Part shown: positions 17,840-27,633 of the stretch, one piece after another | Numbering within the stretch: the first letter of the stretch is position 1 | Layout of the letters: each line of letters opens with the position of its first letter | Origin: Novosphingobium sp. ST904 | GTDB lineage: Bacteria > Pseudomonadota > Alphaproteobacteria > Sphingomonadales > Sphingomonadaceae | NCBI RefSeq assembly: GCF_001298105.1 | Contig: NZ_LGJH01000139.1 | Coordinates: 21,515-85,514, forward strand | DNA length: 64,000 nucleotides | Direction of reading: 5' to 3' | Notes under the pieces: generated by a model | Seen by the model: only the letters and a program-made list of their open reading frames with translations | Told to the model about the DNA's origin: nothing | The model's database searches: none | Translations under genes and position numbers: made by a program

Positions 17840-20800
17840 GTGTCGGCACCTGATTTTTCATTGCTTTCGAGGCGGCGTTTCGCGCCGATGTTCTGCGTCC
17901 AGTTCCTGGGCGCCTTCAATGACAACCTGCTGAAATACGCGATGCTGCTGCTGGCCAATTACGGCCTGCTGCGCGATGCGCCGGACAAGGCGGGGATGCT
18001 CTCGGTCGTGGCGACCGGGCTGTTCACGCTGCCCTATTTCCTGTTCTCGGCGCTGGCCGGGCAGATTGCCGACCGGATCGACAAGGCCCGCCTCGTGCGC
18101 TGGATCAAGGCGGCGGAAGTGGGGATCATGGGCATCGCGCTCCTCGGCTTCGCGCTGGAATCGATCGCGCTGCTGCTCGCCAGCCTGTTCCTGATGGGTC
18201 TTCATTCGACGATCTTCGGGCCGGTGAAATACTCGATCCTGCCCCAGCACCTGTCCGAGCGTGAAGTCATGGGCGGCACCGGCCTGATCGAGGCCGGCAC
18301 TTTCCTGGCGATCCTCGGCGGGCAATTGCTGGCCGGGCAAGTGGTGCCGTGGGAAGCCGGGCTGGTCGCCATGGGCCTTGCGGTGGTGGGCTGGCTGGCC
18401 GCGCTGGCCGTTCCGCCCGCGCCGCCCAGCCGTGACGGCCATCCGATCGACTGGAACATCGCGCGCGGGACCTGGGCCGTGCTGGTCGCCGCGCACAAGG
18501 GCCGGGGCATCTGGCTGGCGGTGCTCGGCATAAGCTGGTTCTTCACGGCAGGCGCGGTGCTGCTGACCGAGTTCGTTCCCCTCGTCTCCGACACGCTGCA
18601 GGCGCGCAAGGAAGTGGCGACGCTGTTCCTGGTGATCTTCTCGGTAACGATCGCGCTCGGCTCGATGACGGTGAACCGCCTGCTCAAGGGCGAGGTTTCC
18701 GCCCGCTACGTTCCCGTCAGCGCGTTGATGCTGTCGATCGGCCTGATCGACCTGTGGCTCTCCACGCGCGGGTTCGTGCCCACTGCGATCGACGCCACCG
18801 TGCGCCAGTTCGCCGCCGATCCGCAATCGTGGAAGATCTTCGCGGACCTGGTGGTAATCGCCTTCTCCGGCGGCATGTTCATCGTGCCGCTCTACGCGAT
18901 CCTCCAGATCCATTCCGCGCCGGAGGAACGTTCGCAGGTCATTGCCGCCAACAACATCCTCAACGCAGGCATGACCGTGGCCGCCATCGCCGTTGTCGCG
19001 GTGCTGCTGGGCAGCGGCATGAGCGTGCCGGGCGTCATCGGCGTTCTCGGCTTCGCCACGCTGGCGGTGGCGGTGGTCTCGATCTGGCTGCTGCCCGAAA
19101 CCCTGTTCAAGGCGGTGATCCGGGCCGTGCTCAAGGCGCTCTACCGGGTCGAGGTAACGGGCATGGAAAACATGCCGAAGCCCGGCCAACCGGCGGTCGT
19201 TGTGGTCAATCACCTTTCCTATCTCGACGGCCTGCTGCTGGGGGCGTTCCTTCCCGGCAAGCCGACTTTCGCGGTCCACACCGCCATCGCCAAAAGCTGG
19301 TGGATCCAGCCGTTCCTCAAGCTGTTCCGTGCTTTCCCGGTCGATCCCACCAACCCGATGGCGGCCAAGGCGATGGTCCGCGCCGTAAAGGAAGGCCGGA
19401 CGCTGGTGATCTTCCCCGAAGGCCGCATCACCGTGACCGGCGCACTGATGAAAGTGTTCGACGGCCCCGGCATGGTGGCCGACAAGGCCGACGCGCCGAT
19501 CGTGCCCGTCCGTCTTGACGGGCCGCAGTACACGCCCTTCTCCCACCTCAAGGGCAAGGTCCGCCAGCGCTGGTTCCCCAAGGTCTCGATCGACGTGCTG
19601 CCCGCGCGCCGCTTCTCGATCGAGGGCGAGATGACCGCCCGCCAGCGCCGCGCCATCGCCGGGCGCCGTCTCTATGACGAGATGAGCCGGATGATCTTCG
19701 ACACCAGCCACACGGACCGCACCCTGTTCGCCGCGCTCTGCGATGCGCGCGAAGTGCATGGCGGCAAGACCAGGGTGGTGGAGGACATCAAGCGCACCCC
19801 GCTCAGCTACGACCGCCTGATCCTCGGCGCCGAACTGCTGGGCGAGCGCCTCGCCTTCCGCACCCGCCCCGGCGAGGCGGTAGGCCTGCTGCTGCCCAAC
19901 GTCAGCGGCGTGGCACTGGCCTTCTTCGCGCTTCAGGCGGAAGGCCGGGTTCCGGCCATGCTGAACTTCACCGTCGGCCAGGCCAGCCTGGTTTCCGCCT
20001 GCGCCACCGCGAAGATCGAAACGGTGGTCACCGCGCGCGCCTTCATCGAGCAGGGCAAGCTGGAAGCCACGATCGCCGCGCTGAAGGCGGACGGGCGCAA
20101 GGTACTCTACCTCGAGGACCTTGCCGCCGAGATCGGCACTTTCGCCAAGCTCTGGCACATGGTTTCCGCCCGCGCCGCCGATGGCCGCCACGCCCGCCGC
20201 AAGGTCTCTCCCGATGCGCCGGCGGTGATCCTGTTCACCTCCGGCTCAGAAGGCGCCCCCAAGGGCGTGGTGCTGACCCACCGCAACCTGCTGTCCAACT
20301 GCGCGCAGCTTGCCGCGCGGATCGACTTCAACCCCGCAGACGTGGTGCTGAACGCGCTGCCGGTGTTCCACTCGTTCGGGCTGACCGGAGGCACCCTGCT
20401 GCCGCTGCTGAACGGCATCCGCACGGTGTTCTACCCGAGCCCCCTGCACTACCGCATCGTACCCGCGCTCGCCTACGACGCCAATGCCACGATCCTGTTC
20501 GGCACCGACACTTTCCTCTCCGGCTATGCCCGCATGGCGCATAGCTACGACTTCTACTCGCTGCGCTACATCTTCGCGGGCGCGGAGAAGGTGCGCGAGG
20601 AAACCCGGCGTACTTATGCCGACAAGTTCGGCCTGCGCATCCTCGAAGGCTACGGCGCCACCGAGTGCGCGCCGGTGATCGCGGTAAACACGCCGATGCA
20701 CTTCAGGGCGGGCACCGTCGGCCGGATGCTGCCGGCGATGGAAGCGCGGCTCGAGGAAGTGCCCGGCATCACCGAGGGCGGACGCCTTTACGTGCGCGGG

Positions 20801-21235
20801 CCGAACGTCATGGCGGGCTACCTGCTGGCGAGCGAGCCTGGCGTGCTCCAGCCGCCCGCCGAGGGCTGGCACGACACCGGCGATATCGTCACCATCGACG
20901 AGGTCGGCTTCGTCACCATTCGCGGCCGCGCCAAGCGCTTCGCCAAGATCGCGGGCGAAATGGTCTCCGTTCCCGCGGTAGAGGGTTATGCCGCCAAAGT
21001 CTGGCCCGATGCGGAGAACGCGGTCGTCACCCGGCCCGACCCGAGAAAGGGCGAGCAACTGGTGCTCTACACCACGGCCGGGGGCGCGGATCACAAGGCG
21101 CTTCAGGAATGGGGCCGCGCCAACGGCGTTGCCGAGCTCATGATCCCGCGCGATATCCGGGTGCTCGATGCCTTGCCGGTGCTGGGAACCGGCAAGATCG
21201 ACTATGTGACCCTGGGCGAAATGGCGAAAGGCTGA
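17840..21235 (+). CDS. aas: LplT-PlsC-acyl-ACP synthetase fusion (Aas type)
   Basis: 1131 aa in three parts. Residues 1 to about 410 are an MFS lysophospholipid flippase (FLGAFNDNLLKYA in helix 1). Residues about 430-620 are a PlsC acyltransferase with NHLSYLD (around 456-462) and FPEGRITVTG (around 525). Residues about 650-1131 are an AMP-forming acyl-ACP synthetase with the phosphate loop LFTSGSEGAPKG (around 797), YGATECAP and GWHDTGD. Together they import lysophospholipid and re-acylate it. The start is GTG behind GAGGGGGA. The fused order is common in alphaproteobacteria, whereas E. coli has two proteins. Confidence 0.95.
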   Translation: MSAPDFSLLSRRRFAPMFCVQFLGAFNDNLLKYAMLLLANYGLLRDAPDKAGMLSVVATGLFTLPYFLFSALAGQIADRIDKARLVRWIKAAEVGIMGIALLGFALESIALLLASLFLMGLHSTIFGPVKYSILPQHLSEREVMGGTGLIEAGTFLAILGGQLLAGQVVPWEAGLVAMGLAVVGWLAALAVPPAPPSRDGHPIDWNIARGTWAVLVAAHKGRGIWLAVLGISWFFTAGAVLLTEFVPLVSDTLQARKEVATLFLVIFSVTIALGSMTVNRLLKGEVSARYVPVSALMLSIGLIDLWLSTRGFVPTAIDATVRQFAADPQSWKIFADLVVIAFSGGMFIVPLYAILQIHSAPEERSQVIAANNILNAGMTVAAIAVVAVLLGSGMSVPGVIGVLGFATLAVAVVSIWLLPETLFKAVIRAVLKALYRVEVTGMENMPKPGQPAVVVVNHLSYLDGLLLGAFLPGKPTFAVHTAIAKSWWIQPFLKLFRAFPVDPTNPMAAKAMVRAVKEGRTLVIFPEGRITVTGALMKVFDGPGMVADKADAPIVPVRLDGPQYTPFSHLKGKVRQRWFPKVSIDVLPARRFSIEGEMTARQRRAIAGRRLYDEMSRMIFDTSHTDRTLFAALCDAREVHGGKTRVVEDIKRTPLSYDRLILGAELLGERLAFRTRPGEAVGLLLPNVSGVALAFFALQAEGRVPAMLNFTVGQASLVSACATAKIETVVTARAFIEQGKLEATIAALKADGRKVLYLEDLAAEIGTFAKLWHMVSARAADGRHARRKVSPDAPAVILFTSGSEGAPKGVVLTHRNLLSNCAQLAARIDFNPADVVLNALPVFHSFGLTGGTLLPLLNGIRTVFYPSPLHYRIVPALAYDANATILFGTDTFLSGYARMAHSYDFYSLRYIFAGAEKVREETRRTYADKFGLRILEGYGATECAPVIAVNTPMHFRAGTVGRMLPAMEARLEEVPGITEGGRLYVRGPNVMAGYLLASEPGVLQPPAEGWHDTGDIVTIDEVGFVTIRGRAKRFAKIAGEMVSVPAVEGYAAKVWPDAENAVVTRPDPRKGEQLVLYTTAGGADHKALQEWGRANGVAELMIPRDIRVLDALPVLGTGKIDYVTLGEMAKG

Positions 21236-21303
21236 GTGCAAGGCCGGTGGCGGGCGGTGTTCGGACGTTGCTCCGCACCCGCCTTCCGGTTTAAAGGCGC
21301 GGG

Positions 21304-21795
21304 ATGACCCAGGCACCCATTCTCGTCATCACCACCGGCGGCACCTTCGACAAGCAGTACTTCGACGCGCTCAGCGAATATCAGATCGTCGAGAGCGTGA
21401 TCGAGAAGCTGCTCAAGGTCGCGCGCGTCGCCCACCCGTTCCGCGTGGTCGAGCTGCTGCGCAAGGACAGTCTCGAACTCACCGGAGAGGACCGCGCGCT
21501 GATCGCGGCGACCATCGCCGCCGCGCCGGAAACCCATGTCGTCATCACTCACGGCACCGACACCATGACCGACACCGCCAAGGTGCTTGCCGACATCCCC
21601 GGCAAGACCATGGTGCTGACCGGCGCGCTGGCCCCGGCACGTTTCGCCGAGAGCGACGCCACCTTCAACCTCGGCATGGCCTTCGCCTGCACCCAGTCCG
21701 CACCCGAAGGCGTATGGATCACGATGAACGGTTCGGTGTTTAACGGGCTCAAGGTCCGCAAGGACCGCGAAGCCGGAAAATTCGTGGCAATTTGA
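21304..21795 (+). CDS. Short asparaginase-domain protein
   Basis: 163 aa, about half the length of type I/II L-asparaginases. Only the N-terminal domain is present, with both catalytic Thr motifs: ITTGGTFDKQY and ITHGTDTMTDTAKVL. Short stand-alone versions are known in proteobacteria, and their substrate is uncertain, because the C-terminal domain normally completes the dimer. It starts 68 bp after aas on the same strand, and may be cotranscribed. No frame break is visible, so the short length seems real. Confidence 0.85.
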   Translation: MTQAPILVITTGGTFDKQYFDALSEYQIVESVIEKLLKVARVAHPFRVVELLRKDSLELTGEDRALIAATIAAAPETHVVITHGTDTMTDTAKVLADIPGKTMVLTGALAPARFAESDATFNLGMAFACTQSAPEGVWITMNGSVFNGLKVRKDREAGKFVAI

Positions 21796-21842
21796 CACCG
21801 CAATCGTTGCTAATGATCGTTAACTAGGGAGATCCCCGGAAA

Positions 21843-21968
21843 GCACCTTTCGTCAGGTGCAAAGGGGCTGCCCCTAATCATTACCGCAGGAGGCCGATCC
21901 TGCGTCGTTTCAAGAACGCAACACGACCTCCCGGTCGCACCGTTACGCCGGCTCCCTTCGCGGGGAGC
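21843..21968 (+). other. Five tandem hairpins in the leader of the signalling operon
   Basis: Five stem-loops in 126 nt: GCACCT/AGGTGC (21843-21860), AGGGG/CCCCT (21863-21875), TGCGT/ACGCA (21901-21920), CGACC-TCCC-GGTCG (21924-21937) and GCTCCC/GGGAGC (21951-21968). The fourth exposes a C-rich TCCC loop, and the fifth ends 28 nt before the probable GTG start. C-rich loops occur in alphaproteobacterial trans-acting sRNAs, where they pair with ribosome sites. This could be an sRNA, a leader, or terminators in series; no U-run follows. Confidence 0.4.
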
Positions 21969-21996
21969 GGGCCATTCGCTGCAATAGGGAGTGACT

Positions 21997-23453
21997 GTGT
22001 CGATAGCGCTTCAGAATCAGGCCGAGGTTCACGCCGCGCTGGCTCATGCGCCGATCGGCGCCATGATAATCGACGAAGCCGGCGTCATCTCCTGGGCGAA
22101 CCAGGCGGTCGCGGCCCTGCTCGGCGAACCGGACCCTGCGGCGCTGCGCCTGACGCTGGCCTTCGTCTGGCTGCCCGAAGACGATGCCGAGGTCCTGCGC
22201 CAGATGCTGGACATGTTCTTCGCCGCCCCGGTGGATGCCCGGCCCACCTGGTCCCGCGTGGTCCCGATCCAGACGATGGAAGGCATCCGGCAAACCGCGG
22301 AACTGACGCTGACTTGCGCGCCGGGGGACTTCGACAAGCGCGCATTGCTCTATTTCCAGAGCCTGACCCGCCAGACCATCGCCGAAAAGCGCTTCTCCCA
22401 GGTCTTCGAGAACCTGCCGCTCGGCGCGCTGGTGGTCGATACCCGCCAGCGCATCGTCCAGGTCAATTCCGCGCTCGCCAGCGAGTTCGGCTACCCGCGC
22501 GAGGAACTGGTCGGCCAGCCGCTCGAAACGCTGCTGCCCGCCCGCTGCCGTCCGGCGCACCGTGAACATGTCGAAGGCTATGTCGCGCGCCGGCATCGCG
22601 GATGATGGGCACCGGCCGCGATCTCACCGGGCTCCACCGCTCGGGCCAGGAAATCCCGGTCGAGATCGCCCTCACCCGGCTGGAAAACGCGGCGCAGCCG
22701 ATGTTCATGGCGATCGTCAGCGACATTTCCTCGCGCAAGCGCAGCGAGACGGCGCTCCAGCAGACCAATGCCCAGCTTGAGGAGTTCACTTACGTCGCCA
22801 GCCATGACCTGCGCTCTCCGCTGCGCGGGATCGGCGACCTCGTCACCTGGATTCGCGAGGACCTGAGCGGTTTCGAACTGCCGGACGACGTGCAGTACAA
22901 CTTCGACCGGATTTCCCTGCGGATCGACCGGGCCGAACAGATGATCGACGATCTCCTCCGCTATGCCCGCGCCGGCGTGCGCGACACCGACATGGAGACG
23001 ATCTCCCCCGCCGAACTGGTGGAAGAGGCGCTCGCCCTCGCCCTGGTGCCGGACAGCTTCACGATCGAGGTGGACCTGCAGGGCGGCGATATCGTCGCCC
23101 CGCGCGCGCCGCTCTCCACCTCGCTGCGCAATCTCATCGGCAACGCCGTAAAGCACCACGGCGGCGCGTCCGGCCGCGTGCGCATCACGATGCGCGAGGA
23201 AGGCCGCTTCTCGGTCTTCACGGTCGACGATGACGGTCAGGGCGTCACCCCCGGCAACGAGGAGCGCATCTTCAAGCTGTTCCACCGCGCCTCGCCCGGC
23301 ACCAATGGAGACGGCGTCGGCCTCGCCTTCACCCGGCGCATGATCAACGCGCACGGCGGCATGGTGACGGTGCGTTCGCCCGGCGCGCTCGGCGGCGCCT
23401 CGTTCGAGATCCACTGGCCGCGCATTCTCCTGAAGGAACACGAGGATGAATGA
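21997..23453 (+). CDS. PAS-PAS sensor histidine kinase, frameshifted
   Basis: About 485 aa. Two PAS domains (APIGAMIIDEAGVISWANQA; LPLGALVVDTRQRIVQVNSA), then kinase with the phospho-His in YVASHDLRSPLRGI, N-box LRNLIGNAVKHHGG and G-box GDGVGLAFTRRM. No membrane segments, so it is cytoplasmic. The first part ends falsely at 22605. Adding one base near 22595 continues the second PAS into MMGTGRDLTGLHRSGQEIPV. The GTG at 21997 has AGGGAG 5 nt upstream; another GTG lies at 21991. The dimerisation helix is of the phytochrome-like class. Its partner is the adjacent receiver. Confidence 0.85.
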
Positions 23454-23895
23454 GACCCGCCCCGCACCCGAAACCACCTGCGACTACACCGTGCTGGTCG
23501 TGGACGACGATGACGTGGCGCTCGAAGGCGTGCTGCGCAGCTTCCGCCGCCACGGCGTGCCGTGCCGCAGCCAGACCGCCGGAGACGGATGCGAGGCGCT
23601 GGACGTGCTGCGCGGCCGCCATCCCGCCAAGCAGCTCGCCACCCCGGTGATCGTCCTGCTCGATCTCAACATGCCGAACATGGACGGTTTCCAGTTCCTG
23701 GAGGCCCTGCGCGCCGATCCCGAGCTGAAGCGCACCGTGGTCTTCATCCTCAGCACCAGCGCGCGCGAGCAGGACCGTTCACGCGCCTACGACGAACATG
23801 TCGCCGGATACATGGTGAAGTCCGCCGTCGGCCCGCAGTTCGCCCAGCTCGCCCAGTTCATCACCAAGTACGCAACGACCCAGAACCTGCCCTGA
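23446..23895 (+). CDS. Single-domain response regulator (Rcp1-like)
   Basis: 149 aa, receiver domain only. Acid pocket DDDD at the end of strand 1 (VLVVDDDD), phospho-Asp in VLLDLNMPNMDG, Ser/Thr in FILSTSA, Lys in GYMVKS. The extended loop and the fit to upstream phytochrome-like kinases resemble Rcp1-type regulators. Its ATG overlaps the kinase stop by 8 bp, so the two are translated together and probably form a pair. There is no output domain; it may act by protein contact or pass the signal to the GGDEF-EAL protein next door. Confidence 0.92.
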   Translation: MNETRPAPETTCDYTVLVVDDDDVALEGVLRSFRRHGVPCRSQTAGDGCEALDVLRGRHPAKQLATPVIVLLDLNMPNMDGFQFLEALRADPELKRTVVFILSTSAREQDRSRAYDEHVAGYMVKSAVGPQFAQLAQFITKYATTQNLP

Positions 23896-23963
23896 AACAG
23901 GCCGATCGACACGATCCCATGAGCTTGCCTCACGGTCGCCCAACCCCGGAGGACTCGAATACG

Positions 23964-25730
23964 ATGGAATATTCTCACAACGGCAAGACCGAAATCCACG
24001 CCCTCGTGGTGGACGACGACGACGTCGACCGGGAGCGGCTGATCCGCATGCTCCAGCGCGGGCCAAGATCGATCAACGTGATCGAGGCCAGTTCGCAGGC
24101 CGAAGCGCTCCAGATCATCCGCCATGCCGAGCCCGCGCTCGACATCGTGTTCCTCGACTTCGGGCTGTCCGACGGGGACGGGCGCGATCTCGTTCCCACC
24201 ATCCGCGCCGAAGTCGATCAGGACTGCCCGATCGTCGCCGTCACCGGCAATGCCGACGAGCAGATCGCCGCGGATTCGATCAAGGCGGGCATGACCGAGT
24301 ATCTCACCAAGCGCGCGCTTTCCCCCGAACGGGTGGCCGCATCGGTCGAGGAAGGGATCGCCTGGCGCAAGTATCGGCATGACTTGCGCCGTACCGAGGA
24401 GGAACTCACTCACCGCAGCCTGCACGACCCGCTCACCGACCTGCCCAACCGCACCCTGCTGTTCGACCGGCTGGGACAGGCCTGTGCCCGCGCGCGCCGC
24501 AACGGCAGTTCCTTCGCGGTGATGATGATCGACCTCGACCGCTTCAAGGAGATCAACGACAGCTTCGGCCATGCCGCCGGCGATGTCGTGCTCACCACCA
24601 TCGGCCGGCGGCTGCGCGGCCACTTGCGCGAAGTGGATACGGTGGCAAGGCTCGGCGGCGACGAATTCGCGCTGCTGCTTCAGGACGTGCCCGACTACGA
24701 CACCGCAACCGGCCTTGCCGGGAAGCTGGCACGGGTAATCGAACAGCCGATCGTCCACGAGAACCGCATCCTCCATGTCGGCGCCTCGATCGGCATCGCC
24801 ATGTGCCCGCAGCGCGGCTATGCCCCCACCGGCCTGCTCTCCGCCGCCGACGATGCGATGTATGCGGCCAAGCGCGGGCTCGACAAGCTCGTGACCAGCC
24901 GCGAGAATCTGCCCGCCGCACCTGCCTTCGATCCCAAGGACATGCTGGAGGAGATCGACCAGGCCATCTCCCACGATGCCCTGGAATGGCACTGGCAGCC
25001 CAAGGTCGACCTTCGGGACGGGCGCGTGCTCGGCTTCGAGGCACTGGTCCGCTGGCGCCATCCGCGCAGCGGCAACATCCCCGCCGACCAGCTCATCCGC
25101 ACGGTCGAACAGTCGCCCCTGCTGGAAACCTTCACCAACCAGTGCCTCGATACCGTGCTGGCCCAGTTCGCCCGCATCCAGGACAAGGTGGACGGCGCGT
25201 CCATCGCCATCAACGTCTCGGCCCGGATGCTCGAACGGCCGACTTTCGTGGACAGCGTGGTCGAACTGATCGAATGCCACCGCATCGCCCCCGAGCGGGT
25301 GACGCTGGAGCTGACCGAAACCGCGCTCATCACCAACCCCTCGCAAGCCAAGCGGGTGATCGAAAGCCTGCACGAGCACAAGATCCCGCTCTCCATCGAC
25401 GATTTCGGGGCGGGCTTCACCTCGTTCGGTTATTTGCGCGAATTCGCGATCAGCGAGATCAAGATCGACCGCTCGTTCATCTCGCGCTTCACCGAGAACC
25501 GCTTCGACCAGTCCCTGGTCAACAGCCTCGTGGTGCTCTGCGAAAGCCTCGGTATCCCGCTGGTGGCCGAGGGCGTGGAGAATCCCGAGACGCAGGAACT
25601 GCTCGTCTCGCTCGGCTGCAACGCCGGGCAAGGCTACGGCATCTGCAAGCCGATGCCTTATGATGACGTGCTCGACTGGATGGACTCCTGGCGCAACCAG
25701 ACCCCAATGATCCGGCAGGTCAACGCCTGA
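23964..25730 (+). CDS. Receiver-GGDEF-EAL c-di-GMP enzyme
   Basis: 588 aa. Receiver domain (residues about 8-130; VVDDDDVD, FLDFGLSDGDG), diguanylate cyclase with intact GGDEF (around residue 231) and inhibitory I-site RxxD (REVD) five residues before it, then phosphodiesterase with intact EAL (around 360), ELTETA, DDFGAGFTS, and KIDRSFI. Both activities could be functional. The ATG at 23964 is preceded by GGAGGA; an upstream in-frame ATG (23919) has no ribosome site. Third gene after the kinase and receiver, 68 bp later, suggesting a signal chain to c-di-GMP. Confidence 0.93.
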   Translation: MEYSHNGKTEIHALVVDDDDVDRERLIRMLQRGPRSINVIEASSQAEALQIIRHAEPALDIVFLDFGLSDGDGRDLVPTIRAEVDQDCPIVAVTGNADEQIAADSIKAGMTEYLTKRALSPERVAASVEEGIAWRKYRHDLRRTEEELTHRSLHDPLTDLPNRTLLFDRLGQACARARRNGSSFAVMMIDLDRFKEINDSFGHAAGDVVLTTIGRRLRGHLREVDTVARLGGDEFALLLQDVPDYDTATGLAGKLARVIEQPIVHENRILHVGASIGIAMCPQRGYAPTGLLSAADDAMYAAKRGLDKLVTSRENLPAAPAFDPKDMLEEIDQAISHDALEWHWQPKVDLRDGRVLGFEALVRWRHPRSGNIPADQLIRTVEQSPLLETFTNQCLDTVLAQFARIQDKVDGASIAINVSARMLERPTFVDSVVELIECHRIAPERVTLELTETALITNPSQAKRVIESLHEHKIPLSIDDFGAGFTSFGYLREFAISEIKIDRSFISRFTENRFDQSLVNSLVVLCESLGIPLVAEGVENPETQELLVSLGCNAGQGYGICKPMPYDDVLDWMDSWRNQTPMIRQVNA

Positions 25731-25751
25731 AAGGTCATGGGTCATGACCTG

Positions 25752-25782
25752 ATCACCGGGGCGCGGACTACGCCCCGGTGAT
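25752..25782 (+). terminator. Hairpin after the GGDEF-EAL gene
   Basis: Perfect 12-bp stem ATCACCGGGGCG (25752-25763) / CGCCCCGGTGAT (25771-25782) with a 7-nt loop. No U-run, but the strength and position suggest termination. Confidence 0.65.
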
Positions 25783-25866
25783 ACCTGCGCGGCATCGGTC
25801 CATCGCTGCTGGACCCTGCCTGCGCCATTCGCGATCCTCCCGCCGAAATCAGGAGAGGAACGCGTC

Positions 25867-26382
25867 ATGAGCGACGAATCGGCAGCGGCGATCAGCGCCG
25901 TGCGGCGCGACTGGGTTACCGAACACCGCGACATGTATCTGGGCTCCGGCGGCGCGCAGGGGCACATCATGGACATCACCCCCGTCGGCGGCCGGGCCTT
26001 CGCCACGCATTGTCTGGTCAAGTACGCCGGCCGCAAGAGCGGGAAGGTCTTCATCACCCCCCTGTGTTATGCGGATATCGGCGGCGAAGTGGTGATCTGC
26101 GGCTCCAAGGGTGGAGCGGACACGCATCCGCAATGGTATCTCAACCTCGTTGCCCGCCCCGAAGTCGAATTCCAGATCGCCACGCAGGCCTTCCGGGGCA
26201 CATGGCGCGAACCCGAAGGCGCCGAGCGCGAGAAGGTCTGGGACTTCTTCGTGGACTGCCACCCCTTCTACGCCGCCTACCAGACCTCGACCGAACGGGT
26301 CCTGCCGCTGGTGCTGATGAAGGCGGAAACCGAAATCCCCGTGTTCCGGCCCGAAGAGGCCACCGGCATCCGCACCGCCTGA
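25867..26382 (+). CDS. Deazaflavin/F420-type nitroreductase family protein
   Basis: 171 aa. Split-barrel fold of the DUF385/Ddn family: YAGRKSGKVFITPLCY, VVICGSKGGADTHPQWYLNL, and ARPEVEFQI, followed by W...DCHPFYAAYQ.. and VLPLVLMK. In actinobacteria the family uses F420; many proteobacterial members have unknown cofactors, so a redox role is only inferred. AGGAG lies a few bases before the ATG. It precedes the MaoC-like gene by 37 bp on the same strand, and the pair may act on the same unknown substrate. Confidence 0.85.
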   Translation: MSDESAAAISAVRRDWVTEHRDMYLGSGGAQGHIMDITPVGGRAFATHCLVKYAGRKSGKVFITPLCYADIGGEVVICGSKGGADTHPQWYLNLVARPEVEFQIATQAFRGTWREPEGAEREKVWDFFVDCHPFYAAYQTSTERVLPLVLMKAETEIPVFRPEEATGIRTA

Positions 26383-26419
26383 CCGTTTTCGCACCGCATT
26401 TTCAGGACATCCATTCGCC

Positions 26420-27586
26420 ATGAGCACCACCACGATCGACTTTTCGGATATCGACCAGTACCTCGGCAAGACCATGGACTTTTCGCCCATGCGCGAACCT
26501 GTCGCCAACAACGACATCCGGCGCTGGGTCCATGCCATGCATTACGCCAACCTGCTGCACTTCGATCCGGCCACTTTCGAGGCCAGCCGCTGGGGCCGCC
26601 TGGTCGCGCCGCAGAGCTTCGCCATCGCCACGGACGACGGCCACGGCGCCGCACCGGCCTGCGTGGGCTGCATCCCGAACTCGCACCTGCTGTTCGGCGG
26701 TGACGAATGGTGGTTCCACGGCCCCCGCATCGAGGCCGGAGACGTGGTGACGAACACCCGCATCCCCTTCGACTACAAGGTCAAGGAAACCGGGTTCGGC
26801 CCCACCTGCTTCCAGCGCGGGGACAACAACTATTCGAACCAGAAAGGCGAGCAGATCGCCACGCAGCGCTCCACCGCGATCCGCTACCTCGCCCATGCCG
26901 GCGGCGATTCCGTGAAGGCCGACGAATTCGAAGAGCCGGAATGGACCGACGAGGCGATCGCCGCACTCGAAGACCGCAAGTTCGCCTGGGTGAAGATGCT
27001 TCACGACCTTTGCCACAAGGAGCGCTGGTGGGATGACGTGGCGGTGGGAGACCAGCTTCCCGAACGCGTCTTCGGCCCGCACTCGATCGCCAGCTTCGCG
27101 ACCGAGTGGCGCGCCTATATCGTCAACACCTGGGGAACGATGAACCTGCGCAAGAACGATCTCGAAGCGCTGGGCTTCACGCGCGAGATGGCCGGGTACG
27201 AGAATGACCCGGACATGATGCTGGTCAACCCCTCTCTCACCGACGGCGCCTATTACGGCCCCTCGCGCGGACACCTGTTCCCGAAATACGCCCGCCGCAT
27301 CGGCATGCCGCGCGGCTACGGCTATGGTGCCTCAATGGGTTCGTGGGTCACGGATTTCCTCGCTGGATGGGCGGGCGAGCATGGCATGGTCGTCCATTCC
27401 ATCGCCAATTATCGCGGCCCGGCGCTCACCGGCGACGTGACGATCCAGACCGCCGAAGTGACCGAGAAGTCAGTCGACGCGGAAGGCCGCCATCTCGTCC
27501 ACGTCAAGCACCTCATGACCAACCAGAACGGCAAGACCATGTGCACCGGCACGGCGGAGATCGCACTGCCGAAGAAGGCGGGCTGA
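26420..27586 (+). CDS. MaoC-like/FAS1-type dehydratase, double hot-dog
   Basis: 388 aa with two hot-dog domains. The N-terminal FAS1_DH-like part begins DIDQYLGKTMDFSPMREPVANNDIRRWVHAM, with HFGGDEWWFHG-type sequence (LLFGGDEWWFHGPRIEAGDV). The C-terminal half shows DVAVGDQLPE and the later YRGPALTGDVTIQTAEV. Such proteins hydrate enoyl-CoA thioesters, or are accessory dehydratases in degradation of steroids and other cyclic compounds. The substrate is not readable here. It follows the nitroreductase-family gene closely. Confidence 0.85.
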   Translation: MSTTTIDFSDIDQYLGKTMDFSPMREPVANNDIRRWVHAMHYANLLHFDPATFEASRWGRLVAPQSFAIATDDGHGAAPACVGCIPNSHLLFGGDEWWFHGPRIEAGDVVTNTRIPFDYKVKETGFGPTCFQRGDNNYSNQKGEQIATQRSTAIRYLAHAGGDSVKADEFEEPEWTDEAIAALEDRKFAWVKMLHDLCHKERWWDDVAVGDQLPERVFGPHSIASFATEWRAYIVNTWGTMNLRKNDLEALGFTREMAGYENDPDMMLVNPSLTDGAYYGPSRGHLFPKYARRIGMPRGYGYGASMGSWVTDFLAGWAGEHGMVVHSIANYRGPALTGDVTIQTAEVTEKSVDAEGRHLVHVKHLMTNQNGKTMCTGTAEIALPKKAG

Positions 27587-27633
27587 CGACGGTATCGTGA
27601 AACTCTCCCGGCGCACTCCGGGACGAGATTTCC

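Noticed and set aside
17858..20191. Very long minus-strand open frame of 777 codons
   Set aside because: Antisense shadow of the Aas fusion gene; composition is His/Arg/Gln-rich as expected from the reverse of GC-rich codons, and no family motif is present.
21304..21795. Truncated asparaginase pseudogene
   Set aside because: No continuation in any frame after the stop, and short stand-alone versions are a known family.
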